Below are positions 50,303 through 58,089 of a stretch of 64,000 bases of DNA, in pieces. The stretch spans positions 930,001 to 994,000 of the forward strand of contig NZ_JAFMTB010000002.1 in the NCBI RefSeq assembly GCF_017916475.1, read 5' to 3'. The DNA is from Patulibacter sp. SYSU D01012. Its GTDB lineage: Bacteria; Actinomycetota; Thermoleophilia; Solirubrobacterales; Solirubrobacteraceae. The notes below the pieces were generated by a model. The model was given only the letters and a program-made list of their open reading frames with translations, did no database searches and had not been told where the DNA came from. Within the stretch, counting starts at the first letter, position 1; each line of letters begins with the position of its first letter. The position numbers and the translations under genes are program-made.

Positions 50303-50659
50303 ATGGCCGAGCGCATCTTCGATCACCCCGGGCTCGAGGTCGACGGCGAGCAGCTGGCGCGCGAGCTGGAGCGCGGCACCGTCCAGCTCGTCGACGTCCG
50401 CGAGCAGGACGAGTGGGACGCCGGCCGCATCGACGGGGCGGTCCACATCCCGCTCTCGCAGCTCGGCGCGCGGACGGGCGAGCTGGACCGGGAGCGGCCC
50501 GTCGTGTTCCAGTGCCGCGTCGGCGGCCGCTCGGGGTACGCCGCCCAGGCGCTGCGCGAGCAGGGCCTGGACGCGTGGTCGCTGCGCGGCGGCCTGCTGC
50601 AGTGGGACGCCGAGGGCCGGCCGCTCGTGCCCGAGGGCGGCGTCGTCGCCGACCACTGA
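50303..50659 (+). CDS. Single-domain rhodanese
   Basis: This 118-residue sulfurtransferase has a rhodanese core LVDVREQDEWDAGRIDGAVHIPLSQL. The active-site loop FQCRVGGRSGYAAQAL carries the persulphide Cys at about residue 71, followed by LRGGLLQWDAEGRPL. The six-residue CRVGGR loop is typical of small thiosulfate or polysulfide sulfurtransferases. It may supply sulfane sulfur or detoxify thiol or cyanide compounds. The promoter is divergent from the fur gene within 78 bp. Confidence 0.9.
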   Translation: MAERIFDHPGLEVDGEQLARELERGTVQLVDVREQDEWDAGRIDGAVHIPLSQLGARTGELDRERPVVFQCRVGGRSGYAAQALREQGLDAWSLRGGLLQWDAEGRPLVPEGGVVADH

Positions 50660-50700
50660 GCGGCCGCCGGCGCACCGCACCCGAAGCCGTGGCGGGCGGC

Positions 50701-51420
50701 TCAGTCGCCCAGGTACCCGTGCTGGCGGCGGCAGGCGTCGGCGCAGATCGCGACGATCTCCTCCATGTCGTCCGTGACGACGAACAGGTCCTCGTCGCCG
50801 GGCGAGATCAGCCCGTCGGCGAGCAGGCGCTCGCGGAGCCAGGCCACCAGGCCGCCCCAGAACGCGGTGCCGTACAGGACCACCGGGTAGCGGCGGATCT
50901 TCTTCGTCTGGACGAGGCACAGCACCTCGAAGAGCTCGTCGAGCGTGCCGTAGCCCCCCGGCATCGCGACGAAGGCGTTCGAGTAGCGGACGAACGAGAC
51001 CTTCCGCGTGAAGAAGTAGTGGAACGGCACCTCGACGTCCAGGTAGCCGTTCGACCCGGTCTCGAACGGCAGGTCGATGAGCAGGCCGACGGCCCGGCCG
51101 CCGCCCTCGCGGGCCCCGCGGTTGGCGGCCTCCATCACCCCGGGGCCGCCGCCCGTGATCACCGTCGCCCCCGCGTCGGCCGCCAGGCGGCGCGCCAGCT
51201 CGCGCGCCGCCTCGTACTCGGGGCTGCCCGGACCCGTCCGCGCCGAGCCGAAGACCGTGATCCCGTCGCGGACGTCGCGCAGGGCGTCGAACGCCCGCGT
51301 CAGCTCGGCGCCGATGCGCTCGACGCGCTCGGGGTCCGTCAGCTCGGTGCGGACGTCGGGCCACTCGGCGCTGAGGATCTCCTCGTCGGGCGAGGCGGGG
51401 CGGCGCGGCGTGCTGGTCAC
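50701..51420 (-). CDS. LOG-family protein (cytokinin-activating type Rossmann hydrolase)
   Basis: This 239-residue TIGR00730/LOG protein has the family signatures GGGPGVMEAANRGAREGGG (about 90-108) and AMPGGYGTLDELFEVLCLVQTKKI (about 150-173). These bind AMP/nucleoside monophosphate and contain the catalytic Arg and Glu. Homologues release free base from nucleoside 5'-monophosphates (phosphoribohydrolase). The N-terminal 50 residues (MTSTPRRPASPDEEILSAEWPDVRTEL) are longer than in plant LOG proteins but common in actinobacteria. A leaderless TAGGGT box sets the GTG start. Confidence 0.9.
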   Translation of the reverse strand: MTSTPRRPASPDEEILSAEWPDVRTELTDPERVERIGAELTRAFDALRDVRDGITVFGSARTGPGSPEYEAARELARRLAADAGATVITGGGPGVMEAANRGAREGGGRAVGLLIDLPFETGSNGYLDVEVPFHYFFTRKVSFVRYSNAFVAMPGGYGTLDELFEVLCLVQTKKIRRYPVVLYGTAFWGGLVAWLRERLLADGLISPGDEDLFVVTDDMEEIVAICADACRRQHGYLGD

Positions 51421-51426
51421 CCTCCG

Positions 51427-51432
51427 ACCCTA
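51427..51432 (-). promoter_or_regulatory. Leaderless -10 box for the LOG gene
   Basis: TAGGGT on the minus strand lies exactly 6 nt before the GTG at 51420. Confidence 0.6.
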
Positions 51433-51519
51433 CCCCGGGACCGGGCGGCGGACGCCACCGGGCCGTGAACGTCCCCGCACGGCCGGCCCTGCGGCGCGCG
51501 GGCGAGCGGGCCGCGCGGC

Positions 51520-52677
51520 TCAGGCGGGGGCGAGGACGGCGCCGAGCACGGCCAGGGCGACGGCGGCGCGGTCGCCCAGCGTCGCGCCGTCCACGTGCTC
51601 GTCGTCCGCGTGCGCGCCGCCGCCGAGCGGCCCCAGGCCGTCGATCGCCACCCGCACCCACGGCGCCAGGTGGCTCGCGTCGGACGCGCCGCCCCGGGCG
51701 GCGCCGTGGACCGGACGGCCGAGCAGCGCGCCCGCCCGCTCCAGCACGGGCGCGGCCTGGCGCCGGTGGTCCATCCCCGGCCACACGCGCCCGAAGCGCG
51801 CCGCGACCGCCACCCCGTCGACCTCGGTCGGCAGGCCCGCGAGGACCCGCTCGATCGGCGCCACGTCGTCGGCCCGCAGGTCGCAGACGAGCTCGCCGGC
51901 GTCGGGCACGACGTTGATCGCCGCGCCGCTGCGCAGGATCGTCGGCACCGCGCTCAGCCGGTCCGGCCCGGACGGGTCGTGGTGGGCGGCGATCTCCCGC
52001 GCGATCGCGGCGAGGGCGAGCAGGGCGTTGCGGCCGTCGTCCGGCCGCGAGCCGGCGTGCGCGGCGCGGCCGCGGGCGTCCACGCGGATCGCCGCCGCGG
52101 CCTTGCGGCGGACGACGACGGCCTCCTCCCCCGCGGCCGTGCGCTCGCCGCCCTCGAAGCACAGGCAGGCGTCCCAGTCGCGGAAGAGCGGGCCGTGGGC
52201 GAAGGGCTCCGACCGCCACTCCTCGTCGGCGACGAGGAGCAGGGCCACCTCGGCGAACAGCGTCGACGCCCCCGGCACGTCGGCCAGCGCGCGCAGGACG
52301 CCGACCGCGAGCGCGTCGCCGCCCTTCATGTCGAAGGTGCCGGAGCCGTTCCAGCGGTCGCCGTCGCGCTCGAGCGGCCGGTGGCGCTCGTGCGACACCA
52401 CGGTGTCGAGGTGCCCCAGCAGCACGACCCGCGCCGTGCCGGTGCCGCGCAGGCGCACGAGCAGGTCGGGGGCGTCGCCGGTCGTCGAGCACGGCAGCCG
52501 CTCGACGACGGCGGCCGGCGGCAGGGCGTCGCGGACGAGCGCCACGCACACCTCGTGCCCCGCCACGTCGCCCGACGGGGAGGAGACCCCGACGAGCGGC
52601 CCGAGCAGCGCGCCCGCGTCGTCCGCCACGCGCGGCGCGGCGTCGAGGAGGGCCTGCAGGGTCGCCGACGGGCTCAT
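51520..52677 (-). CDS. M20-family metallopeptidase (glutamate carboxypeptidase-like)
   Basis: This 385-residue M20 peptidase binds metal through VVLLGHLDTVVSHERH, FDMKGGDALAVGVL and VADEEWRSE (catalytic Glu-Glu). The later HADDEHVDGATLGDRAAVALAVLGAVLAP carries the last ligand His. The dimerisation/lid domain (about 190-300) is present. The usual substrates are N-acyl or folyl-glutamate and small peptides; DMKGG is the M20A/CPG2 form. The start is fixed by a TAGGCT box 6 nt upstream, divergent from the bcp promoter. Confidence 0.87.
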   Translation of the reverse strand: MSPSATLQALLDAAPRVADDAGALLGPLVGVSSPSGDVAGHEVCVALVRDALPPAAVVERLPCSTTGDAPDLLVRLRGTGTARVVLLGHLDTVVSHERHRPLERDGDRWNGSGTFDMKGGDALAVGVLRALADVPGASTLFAEVALLLVADEEWRSEPFAHGPLFRDWDACLCFEGGERTAAGEEAVVVRRKAAAAIRVDARGRAAHAGSRPDDGRNALLALAAIAREIAAHHDPSGPDRLSAVPTILRSGAAINVVPDAGELVCDLRADDVAPIERVLAGLPTEVDGVAVAARFGRVWPGMDHRRQAAPVLERAGALLGRPVHGAARGGASDASHLAPWVRVAIDGLGPLGGGAHADDEHVDGATLGDRAAVALAVLGAVLAPA

Positions 52678-52683
52678 GCGTCC

Positions 52684-52689
52684 AGCCTA
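52684..52689 (-). promoter_or_regulatory. Leaderless -10 box for the M20 peptidase
   Basis: TAGGCT on the minus strand lies exactly 6 nt before the ATG at 52677. Confidence 0.6.
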
Positions 52690-52723
52690 CGGGCCGGGGC
52701 GGGCCCTCCCGCGGCGGGGGTCG

Positions 52724-52729
52724 TAGGGT
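52724..52729 (+). promoter_or_regulatory. Leaderless -10 box for bcp
   Basis: TAGGGT lies 7 nt before the ATG at 52737. Confidence 0.6.
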
Positions 52730-52736
52730 GGGGCGC

Positions 52737-53207
52737 ATGAGCTCCGCACCCCGGCCGGGCGAGCAGGCCCCCGACTTCACCCTCGAGGGGACGGACGGCC
52801 CGTTCACCCTCTCCGCGCACCGCGGGCGGCCCGTCGTCGTGGCGTTCTACCCCGGCGACGACACGCCGGTCTGCACGAAGCAGTTCTGCTCGTACCGCGA
52901 CCGCGCGGACGACCTGGCGGCGCTCGACGCGGTGGTCGTCGGCGTCTCCGGGAAGGACGTGGCGAGCAAGGAGGCGTTCGCCGGCCGGCACGGCCTGACG
53001 GTGCCGCTGCTCGCCGACCCCGACGGCGCCGTGGCGGCGCGGTACGGCGTCACCTCGCGCCTGACGGGGACGAAGCGCGCGACGTTCGTGATCGACGCCG
53101 ACGGCCGCGTGGCGTGGGCGAAGGTGCACGCCGTCGGCCTGACGTTCGTCACCGTCGACGAGCTCGCGACGGTGCTGGCGGGGCTGCCGTCCCGCCCCGC
53201 CGCCTGA
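52737..53207 (+). CDS. bcp: Peroxiredoxin, Bcp/PrxQ type
   Basis: This 156-residue thiol peroxidase has the thioredoxin-fold core PVVVAFYPGDDTPVCTKQFCSYRD. The peroxidatic Cys is in CTKQFC and the second Cys five residues later is the PrxQ resolving Cys (about 46 and 51). YPGDDTPVCT matches the Bcp signature P-x3-T-x2-C. The downstream GVTSRLTGTKRATFVIDADGRV is also diagnostic. It reduces peroxides with thioredoxin-type partners. It ends 3 nt before the convergent stop of a large secreted protein gene. Confidence 0.92.
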   Translation: MSSAPRPGEQAPDFTLEGTDGPFTLSAHRGRPVVVAFYPGDDTPVCTKQFCSYRDRADDLAALDAVVVGVSGKDVASKEAFAGRHGLTVPLLADPDGAVAARYGVTSRLTGTKRATFVIDADGRVAWAKVHAVGLTFVTVDELATVLAGLPSRPAA

Positions 53208-53210
53208 CGG

Positions 53211-55157
53211 TCAGCTCACCGGGGCGCCGACGGTCACCCGCAGGTCGACCTCGCGCCCGGCCGGCAGCGTCACGACGGCGACCCGGCGCACCGTCGGGTC
53301 GCGGTCGTCGCGCGGGACGCCGGCCAGGCGGACGGTGCCGCGCCCGCGCAGCGTGGCGGTCCACCGGCGGCCGGCCGCGGGCGTGACGTGCACGACGGTC
53401 GCCCCGCCGCGCCGCTCCCACCGCGCCCGCGCGCCGACCGGCACCGGCAGCCGCCACCGCCGCGGCGCCGCGCGGTCCAGGCGGCCACGCAGCCGGAATC
53501 CCGCGTCGGCGAACGTCGTCCGCACCGTGGCCGTCCGCCCGCCGCGCCGGACCGTGGCGTGCAGCGTCGAACGCCCCGCGAGCGGCCCGGACCCGCCCCG
53601 GGCCCGCAGGCGGACGGTCGTGCCCGCCTGGGCGGCGCCGCCCAGGCGCAGCGCGCCGGCGCGCAGGTCGAAGGCGGAGCGGCGGCCGCCGAGGCCGCCG
53701 ACCGGCAGCCCGTGGTCGTCGACCAGGCGCACGGGCAGCACGCCCGCCGCGGTGTCCCGCGCCCACGCCACGACCGACGTCGTGTACCGCTGCGTCGTCA
53801 CGGCGTAGCGGCCCTGGTCGCGGTCGAAGCTGGCGGCGGACGCGGGGTCGCGGGCGCCCTGCGGATCCGGGCACCTCGTGGCGGCGGAGAGCACCCGGAG
53901 CGTGCCGATCGCGCGGTCCCGCCCGGCCTCGGCGAACGCGGAGTGCGTGCCGTAGAGCGTCTTCGGCAGCACGCCGTCCGCGTCCGCCACCTCCAGGTAC
54001 CGCCGCGCGACCCGGGCGCACAGGTCGCGGGCGCGCAGGCGGTCGGCGCGGGGCAGGAACCCCGGCATGCGCGCCAGGTCGGACAGCTGCACCGCCGCCC
54101 ACCCCCAGTACTGCGCCAGGTAGCGGCGGCGCGCGCCCCAGCCCGTGTCCCAGTTCAGCCCGCCGTCGTTGCCGAAGGCGCCCCAGATCACGCGCCGCAA
54201 CCACGCCCGGTAGCGCGCGCGCTCCGCGGCGCCCACCGGCATCCCGGCCCGCAGGGCCTGCGGCAGCCACTGCGCGCCGCCGAGCGCGATGAGCGAGTAC
54301 TCGGGCGTGTCCATCCGGTTGATCACGGCGGCGGGATCGCCCGGCGTGTAGCGGTAGCCGGCGTCGCGGGTGAGCAGGCGCGGCAGCAGCGCGCGCTGGG
54401 TGTCGAGCGCCCGCCGGTAGTCACGACGCCAGGCGGCGACGTCGCCGTCGACCAGCCGCTTGGCCCACAGCATCTCGGCGGTCCACAGCAGCTGCCCGAT
54501 CCGGACCTCGCGCGGGGAGAACATGCGGTGCGCGGCGACGCGCAGGACGACGTGGCGGATCCGGCGGCGCAGGTCGTCGGGCAGGTGCACGACGTCGGCG
54601 GCGCGGTAGGTCTCCGCCAGCGCGAGCGCCACCTCGGGGTCGAGCGAGACGTGCTGCGCGCCGCCCGCCGTGCGCGAGGAGCCCGCGACCGCGGTGAAGC
54701 CGGGGCGGTGGCGCTGGTCGGGATCGTCGCGGCGGTAGCGCGTGTAGGCGCCGTCCCGGAACGCGGGCGGCCGGGTGAGCATGCCGACCAGGTCGGCGAC
54801 GCGCCGGTCGTCGACGAACGACCGCGGGCCGTCGCCCTGGGCCGCGCGGACGTGCAGCCGCAGCAGGGCGGCGTTCGTGCGCGTCGTCGGCGGCCCCGGC
54901 AGGCTGCCGTACGCGTCGGCCGGCGGGTTCCAGCGGGCGTCGAGCGTGTCGTAGATCGGGGCGTCGCGGGCGATCAGGCCGGGCACCACCTCGTCCGGCA
55001 ACGGGTCGCCGGCGTCCGGTGCCTCGTCGGCCGCGGCCCCGGGGGCGACGGCCAGCAGCACCGCGAGCGCGACCGCCGCCGCCCGTCGCTCGGCGCGGGG
55101 CCCGGGCGCGGACGCGGCGGGACGGCAGGGGCGGTCGGGGACGGGACGGTGCGGCAC
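53211..55157 (-). CDS. Large secreted protein, helical-repeat type, function unknown
   Basis: This 648-residue exported protein has an N-terminal signal (RRAAAVALAVLLAVAPGAAADEA). The middle (about 60-430) is helical with repeated aromatic-rich segments such as GGLNWDTGWGARRRYLAQYWGWAAVQLSDLARMPGF. AYRADD-type motifs, and YRYTPGDPAAVINRMDTPEYSLIALGGAQWLPQALRAG, recall (alpha/alpha)-toroid polysaccharide lyases or hydrolases but are not diagnostic. The last 180 residues are beta-rich (GTTVRLRARGGSG; LHATVRRGGRTATVRTTF), probably a beta-sandwich as in heparinase/alginate-lyase-like proteins. The GTG at 55157 has GAGGAG six bases upstream. I would call it a probable extracellular polysaccharide-acting protein of unknown specificity. 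Confidence 0.62.
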   Translation of the reverse strand: MPHRPVPDRPCRPAASAPGPRAERRAAAVALAVLLAVAPGAAADEAPDAGDPLPDEVVPGLIARDAPIYDTLDARWNPPADAYGSLPGPPTTRTNAALLRLHVRAAQGDGPRSFVDDRRVADLVGMLTRPPAFRDGAYTRYRRDDPDQRHRPGFTAVAGSSRTAGGAQHVSLDPEVALALAETYRAADVVHLPDDLRRRIRHVVLRVAAHRMFSPREVRIGQLLWTAEMLWAKRLVDGDVAAWRRDYRRALDTQRALLPRLLTRDAGYRYTPGDPAAVINRMDTPEYSLIALGGAQWLPQALRAGMPVGAAERARYRAWLRRVIWGAFGNDGGLNWDTGWGARRRYLAQYWGWAAVQLSDLARMPGFLPRADRLRARDLCARVARRYLEVADADGVLPKTLYGTHSAFAEAGRDRAIGTLRVLSAATRCPDPQGARDPASAASFDRDQGRYAVTTQRYTTSVVAWARDTAAGVLPVRLVDDHGLPVGGLGGRRSAFDLRAGALRLGGAAQAGTTVRLRARGGSGPLAGRSTLHATVRRGGRTATVRTTFADAGFRLRGRLDRAAPRRWRLPVPVGARARWERRGGATVVHVTPAAGRRWTATLRGRGTVRLAGVPRDDRDPTVRRVAVVTLPAGREVDLRVTVGAPVS

Positions 55158-55281
55158 GGCGGGCTCCTCGGGACGACGCCGCCCCGCGGGACGTCGGGGC
55201 GGCAGCGCACACTCTGCCGGGCCGGCCGCGCCGGCGCATCCGGGAGACGCCCCAGTCCTCCCCCGGGGAGTCACGCCCGAC

Positions 55282-55306
55282 GGCGCCGGCCGCGTCGGCC
55301 GGCGCC
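55282..55306 (-). terminator. Terminator of the transsulfuration operon
   Basis: A perfect 11-bp stem (ggcgccggccg / cggccggcgcc) with a 3-nt loop lies 15 nt past the stop codon of the cystathionine gamma-synthase/lyase gene at 55321. Confidence 0.75.
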
Positions 55307-55320
55307 CCGGGCGGGCCCGC

Positions 55321-56445
55321 TCAGCCTGCCTGCGCGGCGATCGCCTGGCGCAGGTCGGCGACGAGGTCCTCGGGATCCTCGACGCCGCAGGACAGCCGCA
55401 CCAGGTCGGCGGGAACCGCGGCGTCGGACCCGGCGACGGACTGGTGCGTCATCGCGGCGGGCACCTCGATCAGGGACTCCACGCCACCGAGCGACTCGGC
55501 GAGCGAGAAGATCCGCGTGGCGGTGGTGATCGCCGCCGCGGCGGGGTGCCGGAACGACACCATCCCCCCGAAGCCCGGCCAGCGGACGTCGGTGACGCCC
55601 TCGGCCGTGCGCAGGAACGCGGCGACGGCCTCGCCGTTGCGGCCGTGCTGCGCCACCCGCAGGTGCAGCGTGCGCAGGCCGCGGTGCAGCAGGAAGCAGT
55701 CGAACGGCCCGGGGATCGCGCCGATCGAGTTCTGCACGTGCCGGACGGCGGCGTGCAGCGCCTTCTCGCGCACGATCACGGCACCGCCGACGACGTCGGA
55801 GTGGCCGCCCAGGTACTTCGTCGCGGAGTGCACGACGGCGTCGGCGCCCCACTCGAGCGGCCGCTGGTTGATCGGCGTGGCGAACGTGTTGTCGACGACG
55901 ACGATGGGCGACGCCCCGACCTCCGTCGCGCGGGCGCGCACCCGCTCGATCAGGGCGGGGACGTCGACGACGTTCAGCAGCGGGTTCGTCGGGCTCTCGA
56001 CCCACACGATCGCCGTCTCGGGGCGGATCGTCGCCACGGTGGCGTCGAGGTCGCGCTGGTCGACGAGGTCGTACGCCAGGCCCCACCGGGAGAGCACGGA
56101 GTCGACCAGGCGGTAGGTGCCGCCGTAGAGGTCGTTGGGCAGCACGACGTGGCCGCCGCTCTGGGCCACCGCGGTGATCAGCGCGTGCTCGCCGGCCAGG
56201 CCGCTGGAGAACGTCGTCGCCAGGCCGCCCTCGAGCTGGCCGAGCGCCGTCTCGAGCGCGGCGCGCGTCGGGTTGCCGGAGCGCGCGTAGTCGAAGTCGC
56301 CGACGTACTCGCCCGGCGAGGGCTGCACGAAGGTCGACGTCTGGTGGATCGGCGGGACGATCGACCCGTACGTGGGGTCGGGCTCCAGGCCGGCATGGAC
56401 CGCGCGGGTGGCCATCCGCGCGTCGTCGGGCAGGTGCGCGCTCAT
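55321..56445 (-). CDS. Cystathionine gamma-synthase/gamma-lyase family protein
   Basis: This 374-residue PLP enzyme of the Cys/Met metabolism family has FDYARSGNPTRAALETALGQLEGG and FSSGLAGEHALITAV. VVVDNTFATPINQRPLEWGADAVVHSATKYLGGHSDVVGGAV contains the PLP Lys in SATKY. Next to cystathionine beta-synthase it most likely cleaves cystathionine to cysteine (reverse transsulfuration), although synthase activity from O-acyl-homoserine is possible. Its ATG overlaps the beta-synthase stop (ATGA). The stop is followed by a clear terminator. Confidence 0.92.
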   Translation of the reverse strand: MSAHLPDDARMATRAVHAGLEPDPTYGSIVPPIHQTSTFVQPSPGEYVGDFDYARSGNPTRAALETALGQLEGGLATTFSSGLAGEHALITAVAQSGGHVVLPNDLYGGTYRLVDSVLSRWGLAYDLVDQRDLDATVATIRPETAIVWVESPTNPLLNVVDVPALIERVRARATEVGASPIVVVDNTFATPINQRPLEWGADAVVHSATKYLGGHSDVVGGAVIVREKALHAAVRHVQNSIGAIPGPFDCFLLHRGLRTLHLRVAQHGRNGEAVAAFLRTAEGVTDVRWPGFGGMVSFRHPAAAAITTATRIFSLAESLGGVESLIEVPAAMTHQSVAGSDAAVPADLVRLSCGVEDPEDLVADLRQAIAAQAG

Positions 56446-57875
56446 GCGGGCACCACGAGGGACTCGAGCAGGTCGGAGCGCGTCACCAGGCCGACGGGGC
56501 GGCCGCCCTCGATGACGGCGAGCGCCTGCTGGTCGCCCGACAGCAGCTCGACGGCCTCGCGGACGGGGCCGTCCGCGGAGACGGCCGGGAACGGCAGCTC
56601 CATGACGTCGGAGATGTCGGCGTCGAGGACGGCCGGGTCCTTCGCGGCGCGGCGCAGCAGGCCGCGCTCGCCGATCGAGCCGACGAGGGCGTCCGCGTCG
56701 TGCGGCGAGACGACCGGCAGCTGCGAGACGCCGTGCTCGTGCATGACGGCGATCGCCTGGCGCACCTTGTGGGTCGGGCGCACGGCGACCATCTGCGGCA
56801 CGCCGCCCTCCTGCTCCTTCGTCCGCAGCACGTCGCCGACGGTGCGCTCCGGCGGACGCTCGAGGAACCCGTGCTCGCGCATCCAGGTGTCGTTGTAGAT
56901 CTTCGACAGGTAGGAGCGGCCGCCGTCGGGCAGGATCACGACGACCACGGCGTCCGGGTCGGTGATCTCGCGCGCGACCGTGAGCGCGGCCACCATCGCG
57001 GTGCCGCACGAGCCGCCGGAGAGGATGCCCTCGACGAGCGAGAGCTGCCGGGCGGACAGGAACGCGTCCTTGTCGGAGACCGTGACGTAGCGGTCGACGA
57101 CGGACGGGTCGAACGTCGTGGGCCAGAAGTCCTCGCCGACGCCCTCGGTCAGGTACGGGCGGACCTCGTCCGAGGAGTAGATCGAGCCCTCGGGGTCGGC
57201 GCCGATGACCTGGATGTCGGGGTTCTGCGCCTTGAGGTAGCGCGCGATGCCGGTGATCGTGCCGCCCGTGCCGACGCCCGCGACCAGGTGGGTGATGCGG
57301 CCGCCGGTCTGGCGCCAGATCTCGGGCCCCGTCCAGTCGACGTGCGTCTGGGGGTTGGCCGGGTTGGCGTACTGGTTGGGGTTGAAGGCGCCCGGGATCT
57401 CCTCCGTCAGGCGCTTCGAGACGCTGTAGTACGAGCGCGGCGAGTCCGGGTCGACGTCGGTCGGGGTGACGACGACCTCGGCGCCCAGGGCGCGCAGCAG
57501 GTCGATCTTCTCCTGCGACATCTTGTCCGGCATGACCGCGATGACGCGGTAGCCCTTGATGCGGGCGGCCATCGCCAGGCCGGTGCCGGTGTTGCCGGAC
57601 GTCGGCTCGACGATCGTGCCGCCGGGGCGCAGCAGGCCGTCGCGCTCGGCGGCCTCGATCATGCGCAGGGCGACGCGGTCCTTGATGGAGCCGCCGGGGT
57701 TCAGCGCCTCGACCTTGGCGAACACCTGCGGGGTGAGGCCCGCGGCGATCCGCGACAGGCGGACGAGGGGCGTCGCGCCGATCGCGTCGAGGATGGAGTC
57801 GTGGGCGACGATCGTTCCGGGAGCCGCGCCGGCTACGGCGGGGTCGGGGGACGTGGGCGGGGAGGGATCGCTCAT
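56442..57875 (-). CDS. Cystathionine beta-synthase with C-terminal CBS domains
   Basis: This 477-residue fold-II PLP enzyme binds PLP via Lys in NPGGSIKDRVALRMIEAAE. The phosphate loop is VGTGGTITGIARYL, and VEPTSGNTGTGLAMAARIKGY is diagnostic. The last 130 residues form two CBS motifs (RTVGDVLRTKEQEGGVPQMVAVRPTHKVRQAI; ISDVMELPFPAVSADGPVREAVELLSGDQQ), as in actinobacterial CBS, where such domains can bind AdoMet. It condenses serine with homocysteine. It forms an operon with the gamma-synthase/lyase gene, and together they convert homocysteine sulfur to cysteine. The start is fixed by a TACAGT box 6 nt upstream. Confidence 0.94.
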   Translation of the reverse strand: MSDPSPPTSPDPAVAGAAPGTIVAHDSILDAIGATPLVRLSRIAAGLTPQVFAKVEALNPGGSIKDRVALRMIEAAERDGLLRPGGTIVEPTSGNTGTGLAMAARIKGYRVIAVMPDKMSQEKIDLLRALGAEVVVTPTDVDPDSPRSYYSVSKRLTEEIPGAFNPNQYANPANPQTHVDWTGPEIWRQTGGRITHLVAGVGTGGTITGIARYLKAQNPDIQVIGADPEGSIYSSDEVRPYLTEGVGEDFWPTTFDPSVVDRYVTVSDKDAFLSARQLSLVEGILSGGSCGTAMVAALTVAREITDPDAVVVVILPDGGRSYLSKIYNDTWMREHGFLERPPERTVGDVLRTKEQEGGVPQMVAVRPTHKVRQAIAVMHEHGVSQLPVVSPHDADALVGSIGERGLLRRAAKDPAVLDADISDVMELPFPAVSADGPVREAVELLSGDQQALAVIEGGRPVGLVTRSDLLESLVVPA

Positions 57876-57881
57876 GTCCCC

Positions 57882-57887
57882 ACTGTA
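57882..57887 (-). promoter_or_regulatory. Leaderless -10 box for the transsulfuration operon
   Basis: TACAGT on the minus strand lies exactly 6 nt before the ATG at 57875. Confidence 0.6.
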
Positions 57888-58048
57888 GATCCCCGCGCAC
57901 GCGTGCCCCGTGCGACCGGGCCGCATGCGCCGCCGCGTGGCGCGGAGCGGTCGCCGGCGCGTCGGCGGCGGGCGAGCGGGCGAGCCGTCGGACCGACGGG
58001 GCGCGCCCGGGCGCGCGGGCCGCGGACGGCCGGCGCGCCGGGCGGGGT

Positions 58049-58080
58049 CGCGCCCGCCCGCCGGTGGCGGGTCGGGCGCG
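58049..58080 (-). terminator. Terminator after sufD
   Basis: A 14-bp stem with a single bulged base (cgcgcccgcccgcc / ggcgggtcgggcgcg) and a 3-nt loop starts 9 nt past the sufD stop codon at 58090. The remaining 160 bp up to the CBS promoter shows only GC-rich sequence without a gene. Confidence 0.7.
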
Positions 58081-58089
58081 GCGGGCGGC

